A DNA stretch of 64,000 nt, taken from the NCBI RefSeq assembly GCF_016865585.1, contig NZ_JAESND010000007.1, positions 124,001 through 188,000 of the forward strand, in the 5' to 3' direction. Shown here piece by piece: positions 7,399-14,998 of this stretch. The notes under the pieces were generated by a model, which searched no databases, was not told the DNA's origin, and worked only from the letters and a program-made list of their open reading frames with translations. The translations under genes and the position numbers were made by a program. Every line of letters begins with the position of its first letter. Position 1 is the stretch's first letter. The stretch comes from Jeongeupia naejangsanensis (GTDB lineage Bacteria; Pseudomonadota; Gammaproteobacteria; Burkholderiales; Chitinibacteraceae).

Positions 7399-8472
7399 TC
7401 AGGTGCTCAGACCGAGGAAGCGGAACGGCTTGGCCGGTTTGAAACGGGCGGTTGCATCGCCGGCGTACGTGTGGTCCTGATCCTTGCCGAGGTCGAGTTT
7501 CAGTACCGGTGCGCCGGCCGACAGGTCGAGGCGCTTGAGGTCGACCCAGAAAGTGTTCGGCGTCAGCGCCGATTCGAAGAAGTACAGCTTGCGCTGGTGA
7601 TCGACGACGGTGCGCCAGCGGGTGGACGAGATGTTCGGCTCGCCCGGCGTGCTGATGCCGTACGGCACCGAGACGTTGCGGATCACGCTGAAAACGCTGG
7701 CCACCGCGCGGTTGGGGTTGTCGTCCTTGGGAATCGCGTTGACGTAGAACGCTGCACGGGCAAAGCGGTCCGATGCGCGGTTGGTACCGGGCAGCATCAC
7801 TGTGCCGCCGATCTGCTGCCAGTAGCTGTTGAGGGCGAGCTGCTGGTCGAACGTCGGCGAATTGGTCATGACCTGATACTGCCGGCCATGGTGGATGACC
7901 TGCTTGCCGCCGATGTATTCGATGATGGCGCTGTCTCCGTCGGCATCGGACAGCGACAGGTGCAGCGTGGTCAGGCGCTCCTCGCCGGGCACGTTGTCGG
8001 TGACGATGGTGAAGGGCTGCTTCTCCAGCGCGGCGACGGCTTCGGCCACGGTGGCGAAGTTGTCGAGCGCGTACTGCGCCCACAGTGCGATCGACAGGCC
8101 CGGTTTGCCCTTGCCGTCGTATTCGGGGTACTGCGATTCGGCCAGCCACAGCACATTGGCGACGAGCCCGGCTTCGTTGAGGCCGTCGGTGGTCGAGACG
8201 TCGTAGCCGGTGGCGATGACGCTGCCGTACTTCGAGGTCCAGCGCAGCGAATTCGGCCCGGCCTCGCCGGTCCGTGGCGTCCCGCGCGGCATGACCCACA
8301 GGTTGGTGGCCACGTCGCTCTTCCAGTCCATCGAGCGGGCGGTCACGACCTGACCGTGCGCGCCGAAGTAGACCAGCCGGGTGCAGGCGTCCGCCTCCTG
8401 CAGGGGCAGCAGCATCAGGCTGCTTGCGAGTACGCTTGCCAGCGCGGCACGGGGAAAACGGACGGCAATCAT
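7399..8472 (-). CDS. Linear amide C-N hydrolase, choloylglycine hydrolase family, exported
   Basis: A 357-residue N-terminal-nucleophile hydrolase (bile-salt hydrolase / penicillin V acylase superfamily). A signal peptide ends at ADA, exposing Cys30 as the mature N-terminal nucleophile. Arg46 and Asp49 lie 16 and 19 residues after it, the same spacing as Cys2, Arg18 and Asp21 of bile-salt hydrolases, and TNSPTFDQQL at 203-212 supplies the conserved Asn. In Gram-negative bacteria relatives often cleave penicillin V or acyl-homoserine lactones, so quorum-signal hydrolysis is a reasonable guess but not shown. The gene stands alone. Confidence 0.9.
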   Translation of the reverse strand: MIAVRFPRAALASVLASSLMLLPLQEADACTRLVYFGAHGQVVTARSMDWKSDVATNLWVMPRGTPRTGEAGPNSLRWTSKYGSVIATGYDVSTTDGLNEAGLVANVLWLAESQYPEYDGKGKPGLSIALWAQYALDNFATVAEAVAALEKQPFTIVTDNVPGEERLTTLHLSLSDADGDSAIIEYIGGKQVIHHGRQYQVMTNSPTFDQQLALNSYWQQIGGTVMLPGTNRASDRFARAAFYVNAIPKDDNPNRAVASVFSVIRNVSVPYGISTPGEPNISSTRWRTVVDHQRKLYFFESALTPNTFWVDLKRLDLSAGAPVLKLDLGKDQDHTYAGDATARFKPAKPFRFLGLST

Positions 8473-9058
8473 GAGCGGACCTCTTCAGACGGATGAGAGG
8501 CCTACCAGTATGCGACTGACCGGGCGATCAGGTCAGTTGCAGTCAGACAACCAGCTTCAAGTTGGTCATCGTGCTGTCGGTGCGTCAAGCCACCGCGTTC
8601 AGGGCTTGTGCGGTGTTATCAGCAGGCGGGTGAATTGTTGCCGGGTGAAAATTGACCGGACCCGCCTACTGCGGCCCGGTGAGCAGCGGCATCCCTAAAG
8701 GGGGCTTCCCGGTGGATACAGCGCCTGCGCGTCATCATCGGCCGGGTCACCCGCCCGGATGCCATGGGAATGCAGTACTGCGAATTCACGAGGTGCAATC
8801 GGGCGGGCGAATGCCCTGCAGCAAGGCGGTGTTCCCTGCGCTTCCCCATTGGCGCCGATCGATCGGCCGGTTGCGGCGTGGCGCCGGGCGTCGACGTGGC
8901 GCAAGGGGTTGCCGCTTTGGGAGGTGCTTCCGGTCCGGAGGGGCTTGGCGCGAGATTGCGCCGGTGAACTCTCGCGCAGCGGCCGGGTCTGCCGGTGGGG
9001 CGCAGCCGGGGGCCGTCCTCCATCGCTGCTGCGCCGACACACAGACCAGGAATCGATC
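8473..9058. other. Intergenic region between divergent genes
   Basis: Nearly 600 nt separating the amide hydrolase (minus) from ridA (plus). Several open frames cross it but none has a ribosome site plus plausible protein. No structured RNA was recognised. Confidence 0.5.
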
Positions 9059-9457
9059 ATGACCAAAACCGTCCTCAATCCAGATAGCGTATTCAACACG
9101 CGGCAATACGGCTTCAGTCAGGCTGCCATTGTCAGTGGGCAGCGCCGGATGCTGCTGTCCGGACAGGTCGGCGTTGACGCCTGCGAGCGAACCGTCGGGC
9201 CCGGATTGCGGGAGCAGACCGAGGCGGCGTTCGACAATATCGAGCGCGTGCTGGCCGCCGCGGGCGCCGGGCTGGAACAGGTGGTGATGCTGCGGATCTA
9301 CATCTGCGAAGCCGCGAGGGAGGAACAGGACGTGATCGTGGCGGCATTGCGGCAGCGCTTCCCGAACGATCCGCCGCCGTCGTCGTGGATCATCGTCAGC
9401 GGGCTGTCCTTGCCCGAATGGCTGATCGAAATCGAGGCGGAAGCCGTGCTCGACTAG
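9059..9457 (+). CDS. RidA family protein (reactive enamine/imine deaminase)
   Basis: A 132-residue protein of the YjgF/YER057c/UK114 family. RidA enzymes hydrolyse reactive 2-aminoacrylate and other imines released by PLP enzymes. The family pattern is visible: YGFSQAAIVSGQRRMLLSGQVGVD, EQTEAAFDNIERVLAAAG, and a C-terminal PPSSWIIVSGLSLPEWLIEIEAEA. The canonical Arg105-type residue is not obvious (the region reads PPPSSW), so this may belong to a Rid subgroup without classic deaminase activity. Start: ATG preceded by CAGGAA. Confidence 0.88.
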   Translation: MTKTVLNPDSVFNTRQYGFSQAAIVSGQRRMLLSGQVGVDACERTVGPGLREQTEAAFDNIERVLAAAGAGLEQVVMLRIYICEAAREEQDVIVAALRQRFPNDPPPSSWIIVSGLSLPEWLIEIEAEAVLD

Positions 9458-9676
9458 CCGGTTGTCGCGTGCGGTCTTCGCGTCGCGTATTCATGGACAT
9501 CGGCGCGACCGCCGCAATCATCCTGTCCCGCAGTCATTTCGCGTTGGCGCCCGGCCGGCGCATGACGATGCGGGTGGTCGGGTCGACGCGGCTGAACCGG
9601 ATGGCCGGACACCGGGCGCCGCGCCTGTGTCGTGGGCAGCCCGCATGCCCGCGCCGGCCATACCCTTGTGACCGGC

Positions 9677-10879
9677 TTACCAGCTCGATTCGCGCTCCGG
9701 CGTTGCGGTGATCTTGTGGATCGACAGGTCGGCGCCGTTGAATTCCTCCTCGTCCGACAGCCGCAGGCCGACGGTTTTCTTCAGCACGCCGTAGACGACG
9801 AAGCCGCCGGCGAAGGCGATCGTGCAGCCCATCAGCGTGCCGACCAGCTGGGCGAGGAAGCTGACGCCGCCGGCGCCGCCGAGCGCTTCCAGACCGAAGA
9901 GGCCCGCTGCGATGCCGCCCCACGCGCCGCAGATGCCGTGCAGCGGCCAGACGCCGAGCACGTCGTCGATCTTCCAGCGGTTCTGTACCACCGTGAACAG
10001 CCAGACGAAGCCGGCACCGGCGACACCGCCGACGACCAGTGCGCCGAGCGGGTGCATCACGTCGGAGCCGGCGCAGACGGCGACGAGGCCGGCGAGCGGG
10101 CCGTTGTGGATGAAGCCGGGGTCGTTCTTGCCGGCCCACATCGCGGTCAGCGTGCCGCCGACCATGGCCATCAGCGAATTCATCGCGACGAGGCCGGAGA
10201 TGCCGGCGATCTTTTGCGCGCTCATCACGTTGAAGCCGAACCAGCCCACGATGAGGATCCACGCACCGAGTGCGAGAAAGGGAATGCTCGACGGCGGGTG
10301 CGCGGCCACGCCGCCATCCTTGTTGTAGCGGCCGCGGCGCGCGCCGAGCAGCAGCACCGCTGCGAGGGCGATCCAGCCGCCGACGGCGTGGACGACGACC
10401 GAGCCGGCGAAGTCGTGGAAGGTCGCGCCAAAGGTGGTCTTGAACCAGTCCTGCACGCCGAAGTTGTTGTTCCACATCATCCCCTCGAAGAAGGGGTAGA
10501 CGAAGCCGACCAGCAGAAAGGTCGCCGCCGATTGCGGGTGGAACTTGGCGCGCTCGGCAATGCCGCCGGAGACGATGGCCGGGATCGCCGCGGCGAAGGT
10601 CAAGAGGAAGAAAAAGCGAACCAGTTCGTAGCCGCTGTTGCTGGCAATCTCGTGCACCGGACCGAAGAAGTGCGTGCCGTACGCGATGCCGTAGCCGATG
10701 AAAAAATAGGCGATGGCCGAGACGCCGAAGTCGGTGAGGATCTTCACCAGTGCGTTGACCTGGTTTTTCTTGCGGACGGTGCCGAGCTCGAGGAAGGCGA
10801 AGCCGGCGTGCATCGCCAGAATCATGATCGCCCCGAGCAGGATGAACAGCACGTCGGTGCTGGTTTGAAATTGGCTCAC
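9677..10879 (-). CDS. amt: Ammonium transporter Amt
   Basis: A 400-residue, 11-helix inner-membrane ammonium channel of the Amt/MEP/Rh family. The twin pore histidines are present (H164 in VVVHAVGG, H314 in WPLHGICG), as is the conserved Asp156 in FHDFAGS. The C-terminal cytoplasmic tail (LRLSDEEEFNGADLSIHK) is the segment that normally contacts the PII protein GlnK. Unlike in many proteobacteria, no glnK lies next to it in this window. The N-terminus has a first helix without an evident cleavable signal. Expression under nitrogen limitation is likely from family knowledge, but no NtrC or sigma-54 site was identified. Confidence 0.95.
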   Translation of the reverse strand: MSQFQTSTDVLFILLGAIMILAMHAGFAFLELGTVRKKNQVNALVKILTDFGVSAIAYFFIGYGIAYGTHFFGPVHEIASNSGYELVRFFFLLTFAAAIPAIVSGGIAERAKFHPQSAATFLLVGFVYPFFEGMMWNNNFGVQDWFKTTFGATFHDFAGSVVVHAVGGWIALAAVLLLGARRGRYNKDGGVAAHPPSSIPFLALGAWILIVGWFGFNVMSAQKIAGISGLVAMNSLMAMVGGTLTAMWAGKNDPGFIHNGPLAGLVAVCAGSDVMHPLGALVVGGVAGAGFVWLFTVVQNRWKIDDVLGVWPLHGICGAWGGIAAGLFGLEALGGAGGVSFLAQLVGTLMGCTIAFAGGFVVYGVLKKTVGLRLSDEEEFNGADLSIHKITATPERESSW

Positions 10880-11240
10880 TGCGTGCTCCCGGATGTTTTG
10901 GATTGGCGCATCGATCTTCAGACGCCTTGTGCACGTGCACCGAAAGCAAGCGGTGTGCCGATATGATTAATGGTCTGATTATTATGAATATTTGTTCGTA
11001 TTTGTCGCGGATGGCCGGGCTGACTCGCCCCTTGATGGTGCGTTGGTGCGGGCGAGGTCTTGATGGGTGCACATTAACAGTGCCTGGTGGCTGAAATGGT
11101 GCGTGCACGGAACAGGCCTCTGGTACGGACCCCGCCGGCACGCGCGAGGTCCGTTCCTGAAGCCCATTTCGAAGGTTGCCGGCTTTGAAAATGAAGTGAC
11201 AGCACCCGAATTGAGTCGTGCCGCGAACGACGAGGCTTGG
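10880..11240. other. Intergenic region upstream of amt
   Basis: Contains the amt promoter region on the minus strand (AT-rich around 10970-11000). No gene recognised. The right edge abuts the last attC-like site of the cassette cluster. Confidence 0.5.
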
Positions 11241-11297
11241 GGCTCGGGCCTGAAACCGATGCCGCAAAGCGGCGTCGGCTTGAGCGAATGATCAGGC
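11241..11297 (-). repeat. attC-like site 1
   Basis: 57-bp imperfect palindrome beginning in the ABM stop codon: GCCTGAT, then CAAGCCGACGCCGC, loop TTT, GCGGCATCGG, ending CCGAGCC. Its centre is almost identical to class 1 integron attC sites; the R' core is degenerate. Confidence 0.6.
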
Positions 11298-11600
11298 TTC
11301 TTTGGACCAGACCGGCGTCAGCGCCGTCACTTGCGGCGGGCCAGACAGCAGCGGCTCCACTTCTTCCAGATAAGCCGCATAACTGTCCGTTTTCAGGAAG
11401 GCAGCGGACGCCTCTGCACTTGCGTATTGCTGAAAGGCGTGGATTGAATCCGGGTCGGCATTGTCAAAACAATAGAAGTATGCGGTATGACCCGGATTGG
11501 CCGAAATGGCTGGGGCCATGTGTTTTTCCCATACTTTCCGGACCTCCTCCCGTTTTCCCGGGAGTGTTTTGTGCTTGATGATGAGTGCAAAAGAAGTCAT
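11292..11600 (-). CDS. Antibiotic biosynthesis monooxygenase (ABM) domain protein
   Basis: A 102-residue single ABM-domain protein: SFALIIKHKTLPGKREEV, then a His-containing KHMAPAISANPGHTAYFYCF and LLSGPPQV near the C-terminus. The dimeric alpha/beta-barrel fold covers cofactor-free monooxygenases and quinol monooxygenases; substrate unknown. The ATG has GGAG 7 nt upstream and overlaps the stop of a truncated acetyltransferase (TAATG). Its stop codon falls in an attC-like site, so it behaves as the cargo of a gene cassette. ABM genes are common integron cassette cargo. Confidence 0.82.
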   Translation of the reverse strand: MTSFALIIKHKTLPGKREEVRKVWEKHMAPAISANPGHTAYFYCFDNADPDSIHAFQQYASAEASAAFLKTDSYAAYLEEVEPLLSGPPQVTALTPVWSKEA

Positions 11601-11746
11601 TAGAACTCCATCTGTCGTGATGCTGGATAAGGCGCCTGACATTTGTATTCGGCGGGAAGAGTGGATGCGTAGGCAGTTTTCCACGTGTCGAAGTGAATTT
11701 CTGCAATCGAGCGAACATCTTCAGGTAGGGCACGCAGGATCTTCAT
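11600..11746 (-). pseudogene. Truncated GNAT acetyltransferase (N-terminal 35 residues)
   Basis: A 48-codon frame. Its first 35 residues (MKILRALPEDVRSIAEIHF then DTWKTAYASTLPAEYK) match the N-terminus of GNAT acetyltransferases, including the helix-1 pattern IAEIHxDTWxTAY and LPAEY. Similarity ends there, and the frame runs 13 more codons to a stop overlapping the ABM start. The acetyl-CoA-binding region is missing, so it cannot be an active enzyme. It begins 4 nt after the core of attC-like site 2, as cassette genes do. It may now serve as a translated leader for the ABM gene. Confidence 0.6.
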
Positions 11747-11749
11747 GAT

Positions 11750-11818
11750 GGCTAGCGCCCGAGTCAGGCCAAGGCGTGAAGCGGGTTCGGCGTGAATGAT
11801 TTGTGAGGCCGCTTAGCC
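11750..11818 (-). repeat. attC-like site 2
   Basis: 69-bp imperfect palindrome overlapping the YjbR stop codon. Outer arms GGCTAAGC and GCGCTAGCC are near-complementary; the inner part (CATTCACGCCGAACCCGC) resembles the attC consensus. It lies between the YjbR and GNAT-fragment cassettes. Confidence 0.6.
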
Positions 11819-12163
11819 ATGACGGCGATTGGCCTTCCTAGGACGAGTTATCGCCCAGGTATAAGACCATTCAATCAGCTCCTTAAGGTAGTCAACGGGA
11901 AAGGCGCCGACATCCACAATCGTGACCCAGTGGAATCTGGCCATGTAACGGGCCGGCTTGATACCGGGCACGTCAGTCAGCTCCAGAAAGCGCTCGGGGG
12001 TTGTGCGAATGCTGAAACGCCACTGCTCCGGTTCGCTGGTCTTGAAGTACGCAAACTTCTTGCCGCTAGCGTAATAGACGAGCACGTTGCTGGGCGGCCC
12101 GTACAACGTTGAAGTCGCGCCGGGAAAGCGGCTGCAATGCTCTTTGACAGCGGCAACATCCAA
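11813..12163 (-). CDS. MmcQ/YjbR-family DNA-binding-like protein
   Basis: A 116-residue protein of the MmcQ/YjbR family: HCSRFPGATSTLYGPPSNVL, then VYYASGKKFAYFKTSEPEQW, GIKPARYMARFHWVTIVD and a C-terminal helix ending WSYTWAITRP. The fold resembles the double-wing DNA-binding motif, but function is unknown. The start is TTG, chosen because AAGGAG lies 6-7 nt upstream and no ATG is at a sensible place. The gene starts 18 nt after a GTTAGGC core and its stop falls in attC-like site 2, so it occupies one gene cassette. Confidence 0.82.
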   Translation of the reverse strand: MDVAAVKEHCSRFPGATSTLYGPPSNVLVYYASGKKFAYFKTSEPEQWRFSIRTTPERFLELTDVPGIKPARYMARFHWVTIVDVGAFPVDYLKELIEWSYTWAITRPRKANRRHG

Positions 12164-12180
12164 TTTGCGCTCCTTGTGCA

Positions 12181-12240
12181 GCCTAACGTTTGAAGTGGCG
12201 GGGCCGCTTTTGCTGGCTCAGGTTGACTGCCGTGCTAGGC
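12181..12240 (-). repeat. attC-like site 3
   Basis: 60-bp segment from GCCTAGC (R'' with one mismatch) to TTCAAACGTTAGGC (perfect R' core). It begins at the stop codon of the upstream cassette gene and ends 17 nt before the YjbR start, the standard attC placement. Confidence 0.65.
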
Positions 12241-12537
12241 GTCATCATTCGCGCCACTTGGCTGAAAAAAGGACGAATCGAAATCATGACGTAGCTTAAT
12301 TTCGTCATAGCAATGGGAGCAAACTACTGCATGATGGGTAAATGAACGAAAGCGCTCTGTTTTATCCTCTTCCTGCAAATAAACCAATTCACATGCATAG
12401 CACCAGCCTTGTTTGTTTTCCGGATCGTCACTATTTTCGATGAACCCCAAGGCGATGCCTGGGTTTTGTACAAGATGGCCACATACAGAAGATATTATCT
12501 GCGATCCCCCGTGGCAAGGGCAGTCAATTTCAAGCAT
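12235..12537 (-). CDS. Cysteine-rich orphan cassette protein
   Basis: A 100-residue protein of unknown function. It has several Cys pairs: CPC at 6-8, C46/C49 in WCYAC and C72/C75 in VCSHC, with nearby histidines (HHAVVCSHC). The last two CxxC pairs look like a zinc ribbon. It is acidic, has no signal peptide or membrane segment, and is clearly AT-richer than the neighbouring chromosome. A strong AGGAGG lies upstream of the ATG. It lies between attC-like sites 3 and 4, so it is best read as gene-cassette cargo. No homologous family was recognised. Confidence 0.72.
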   Translation of the reverse strand: MLEIDCPCHGGSQIISSVCGHLVQNPGIALGFIENSDDPENKQGWCYACELVYLQEEDKTERFRSFTHHAVVCSHCYDEIKLRHDFDSSFFQPSGANDDA

Positions 12538-12562
12538 GCCAGCTCCCTCCTGCTCTCATGAC

Positions 12563-12569
12563 GCTAAAC
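12563..12569 (-). repeat. attC-like core 4 (degenerate)
   Basis: GTTTAGC core preceded by ACTCAAAC, the same CAAACGTT context as site 3. It lies 26 nt before the start of the Cys-rich cassette gene. The matching R'' half could not be located with confidence, so only the core is given. Confidence 0.4.
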
Positions 12570-12587
12570 GTTTGAGTTGGGCTGCCT

Positions 12588-12914
12588 CTAGGAGGGGGCG
12601 CGACCGCAATGCCTGCATGGTAAACATTTTTCGAAACTAGAATAAACCTGTTTGATGGGCATGTTTTTACCATTTTTGAATTTAGCCAGATTTTTGTGGC
12701 AGTGAGGGCATTTCACAAAATGAAATAGGCTTATACGTGCAACTGTGTCGACAAGGAAGGCCATGCCGAAAGAACACAGGGCACCAATTGGTAGCTCAAG
12801 AACACCAGTATATGCAAGTATAAAAGACAGCAACAAGCCAACGATTAAAAAGAGGCGACTTGCCAGTTCCAGTTTTGGAATCCACTGTTTGTGAAGTAAC
12901 TGCAGCGTATTCAT
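12588..12914 (-). CDS. Orphan cassette membrane protein with zinc-ribbon-like tail
   Basis: A 108-residue protein. Two hydrophobic helices lie at about 19-38 and 40-58, followed by a cytoplasm-sized tail with C69/C72 (KCPHC) and C97/C100/C103 (CLPCRHC), a likely zinc-ribbon. AT-rich codon use differs sharply from neighbours such as the porin. The ATG comes directly after GTTAGGC-CTAA, typical of a cassette whose gene starts at the recombination core; no separate ribosome site is seen. Function unknown; small membrane proteins of this sort are frequent in Vibrio-type cassette arrays. Confidence 0.7.
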   Translation of the reverse strand: MNTLQLLHKQWIPKLELASRLFLIVGLLLSFILAYTGVLELPIGALCSFGMAFLVDTVARISLFHFVKCPHCHKNLAKFKNGKNMPIKQVYSSFEKCLPCRHCGRAPS

Positions 12915-13159
12915 TTAGGCCTAACGTGGTGTATACACCACGGTGCATAAAATAATATTTCGGTAACTGTTGGATAGTGCTGCCAACTCGCCATGACCTG
13001 CGCTTGCAGGTACAGGTGGAAGTTTGCCTGCGCTACCGTCGCTATAGCCCCTAAACCAATAAAGCTTACATTTACTACATAGAATACTTTATCAGGTTTG
13101 ACGGGGCATGCCATCTGCAGGAAATGGGGCGGCCGGTGCGGGTGTGTTTTCTGGTTCAC
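12911..13159 (-). CDS. Possible small membrane protein or remnant, cassette region
   Basis: An 82-codon frame from GTG with one hydrophobic stretch (VFYVVNVSFIGLGAIATVA). Its last 10 codons are made of the 16-bp palindrome and GTTAGGC core of attC-like site 5, and its stop overlaps the start of the next gene (ATGA). An internal ATG (13114) could be the real start. No family was recognised and no good ribosome site was seen, so it may be a cassette remnant rather than a working gene. Confidence 0.3.
   Translation of the reverse strand: MNQKTHPHRPPHFLQMACPVKPDKVFYVVNVSFIGLGAIATVAQANFHLYLQAQVMASWQHYPTVTEILFYAPWCIHHVRPK
12919..12941 (-). repeat. attC-like core 5 with perfect palindrome
   Basis: The 16-bp perfect palindrome GTGGTGTATACACCAC is joined to the core GTTAGGC, 4 nt before an ATG. 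It may be the L'/R' end of an attC site; the far half is not clearly identified. Confidence 0.5.
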
Positions 13160-13382
13160 CCGTCAGTCGAGGGCCGTCTCCCTGGGGGGCGCAGACCCGG
13201 TGTTTCGGCGGGAGGATCAGTCCTCCGTCAGGATGGGGCTGGCTGGCCCCGATGGCCGACATGCGGATAAATTTTCGCGAGCCGATAGCGCAGCAGCCCG
13301 CATATGAGAAGACGATGGGTTGATCATGAGACCGCAGGCTGAATGGTCAGGGTTGCCGGAGATCTTGGCGTGTGCAAGGCGC
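13160..13382. other. Intergenic region between cassette cluster and porin
   Basis: Searched for an integrase, attI or promoter facing the cassettes. None recognised. The DNA returns to high GC here. Confidence 0.5.
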
Positions 13383-13408
13383 AAAAAAAAAAGCCCGCGT
13401 GTGCGGGC
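13383..13408 (-). terminator. Porin gene terminator
   Basis: Hairpin GCCCGC-ACAC-GCGGGC followed on the minus strand by ten T, 45 nt past the porin stop. Confidence 0.9.
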
Positions 13409-13452
13409 TGCGGGCTTTGAAGTTGCGTGCATTTCCTCGAAACGGCGCTGGC

Positions 13453-14592
13453 TCAGAAACCCGTCCAGGTGCCGATCAGCAGCCGGTACGAATCGGTGCC
13501 CGGCTTGTACGACGTGCCGTAGGTGGCGCCGATGGTGCCATTGGTGTCGTTGGTGCTGAAACGGGTATCGAAGTAGGCCGAAGTGTTCTTCGACAGCGCG
13601 TAGGTGTAGCGCGCCAGCAGTGTCTGGCTGTCACTGTCGTCGATCCGGTTGCCGTTGATGTCCTTGGCGCCCCAGAAGTAGTTGTAGCCGACGGAGAAGC
13701 TGTGCTTGCCGGTGGTGTACATCCCCTGCAGCCAGGCTTGCTGCTGTTCCGGACCGGTGAAGTAGTTGCAACCGCCGACATTGTCGGCAAAGCCGTCGCC
13801 GGTGCCCGCTGCCGCGCCGGCCTTGGCCGAACCCGAGCAATCCCACCACTTGTAGCCGCCGCGAACGGTCCAGCCGCTGTCGCCGAAGGTGTAGCCGCCG
13901 GCGATGAAGGCGAATTTGTCCTCGTCGCCGACGCTGCCGTTTTGCAGCCGCGCCTTGGCTTGCTGGTAGCCGACGTTGATGCTGGCATTGTGGCCCGAGT
14001 AGCCGCCGGTGAGATCGGCAAAGTACTCGTTGCCGTCGCCCTGGTTTTGCTGGGTACGCAGTGCGTACATGCCCGAGAAGGTGAAGCCGTTCAGGTTCGG
14101 CGAATCGTAGACGATCGAGTTGTCGATGTTGAAACCGAGCAGGCCGACTTCCTCGACGTGCATCGAGCCGCCCTGGGCAGCGTACGGCCAGTCGAGCACC
14201 AGGTAGGACGGCGAATAGATCTTGCCGAGGCGGACGCTACCCCAGTCGCCCTTCCAGCCGCCCCAGGCTTCACGGTTGCCCCAGCTGCGCGAGCCGTTGC
14301 CGGAGTTGTTGTCGTTGTTGTGGGCGGCGTCGCTGCGGTAGTTCTCGGCGCCGGTCCAGATCTTCCAGATCACGCTCGAGCCGTTGTCGAGCTTGTCGTC
14401 ACCCTGAAAGAAGATGCGCGGCTCGACGTCGAGCTGGACGTTGTCGCTGAACCCGTCGGCATTCGAGCCTTCGAGCAGGATGTCGGTTTCCATCGAGCCG
14501 CCGATGGTGACGGCGGCCATGGCCGGCGTGGCCAGACCGGCGGCGAGCAGCAGGGCGGACAGGGTGCTGAGGTAAGGTTTGCGGTGTTGCAT
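13453..14592 (-). CDS. Gram-negative porin
   Basis: A 379-residue outer-membrane beta-barrel precursor. The signal peptide ends at PAMA (about residue 26); the mature chain begins AVTIGGSMETDILLEG and ends in the C-terminal aromatic Phe (GTWTGF) needed for BAM-dependent insertion. Alternating strands with glycine/aromatic girdles run throughout; AWGGWKGDWGSVRLGKIYSP is a typical porin strand pair leading towards loop 3. A trimeric general diffusion porin is likely, with one unusual Cys pair (WWDCSG and GGCNYF) that could form a disulfide in an external loop. AAGGAG lies upstream of the ATG, and a strong terminator follows. Probably monocistronic. Confidence 0.9.
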   Translation of the reverse strand: MQHRKPYLSTLSALLLAAGLATPAMAAVTIGGSMETDILLEGSNADGFSDNVQLDVEPRIFFQGDDKLDNGSSVIWKIWTGAENYRSDAAHNNDNNSGNGSRSWGNREAWGGWKGDWGSVRLGKIYSPSYLVLDWPYAAQGGSMHVEEVGLLGFNIDNSIVYDSPNLNGFTFSGMYALRTQQNQGDGNEYFADLTGGYSGHNASINVGYQQAKARLQNGSVGDEDKFAFIAGGYTFGDSGWTVRGGYKWWDCSGSAKAGAAAGTGDGFADNVGGCNYFTGPEQQQAWLQGMYTTGKHSFSVGYNYFWGAKDINGNRIDDSDSQTLLARYTYALSKNTSAYFDTRFSTNDTNGTIGATYGTSYKPGTDSYRLLIGTWTGF

Positions 14593-14950
14593 GAATCGAC
14601 TCCTTCTCTGTGCAGTTCGGTTTTTCGCCGCTTGTGCCGTAAAAAGCAGCGGTCGTTTGTGTAAAAAGTTGTTGAAACCAACAGAGTGGACTCTATGCCT
14701 GTGTAAATCTTGTTTCGTGTGTGATTAGATCGTGTTGAAACATTCTTGATAAACAACTTGTCATGCGATGGTGCTCTGGCTGCTTGCGGCCGAGGACACG
14801 AACGGCCAGCAATGGCGGGGCCTGGGCCGGGGTGCGGGGCAGAGGGGATGGGCATCCGTCCGCGGGCGCAGCCGGGAGTGGGCCGCGTGACGGGGCGTTT
14901 GAAGTCCCCGGGCGGGGCGTCATGCTGATGCAGCGGCACAACACGGACGT
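14593..14950. other. Porin leader and intergenic region
   Basis: AT-rich from 14640 to 14760, where the porin promoter and 5'UTR on the minus strand must lie. No gene recognised in the rest. Confidence 0.5.
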
Positions 14951-14980
14951 AAAAAAAGCCGGTCGATGACCGGCTTTTTC
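14951..14980 (-). terminator. ppa terminator (bidirectional shape)
   Basis: Hairpin GCCGGTC-ATC-GACCGGC flanked by A and T runs on both sides, 19 nt past the ppa stop. Confidence 0.9.
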
Positions 14981-14998
14981 TGCAGGGCGGATATGCAA

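Larger units (their letters stand above)
11241..12941 (-). mobile_element. Probable integron cassette array without integrase (CALIN-like)
   Basis: Five minus-strand genes or gene fragments, all in one orientation, are separated by sites resembling integron attC recombination sites. Three sites end in, or have a variant of, the R' core GTTRRRY just before a start codon (12181, 12563, 12919) and two others (11241, 11750) match the classic imperfect palindrome with CAAGCCGACGCCGC-type stems. Several cassettes are visibly AT-richer than the surrounding genome and encode orphan proteins. No intI gene or attI site is present between here and the porin gene. Several cores are mutated, so the array looks old and sedentary. 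Confidence 0.65.

Noticed and set aside
13160-13452. Search for an integron integrase or attI next to the cassette cluster
   Set aside because: No tyrosine-recombinase motif or divergent gene was found between the cassettes and the porin gene, so a complete integron is not claimed.
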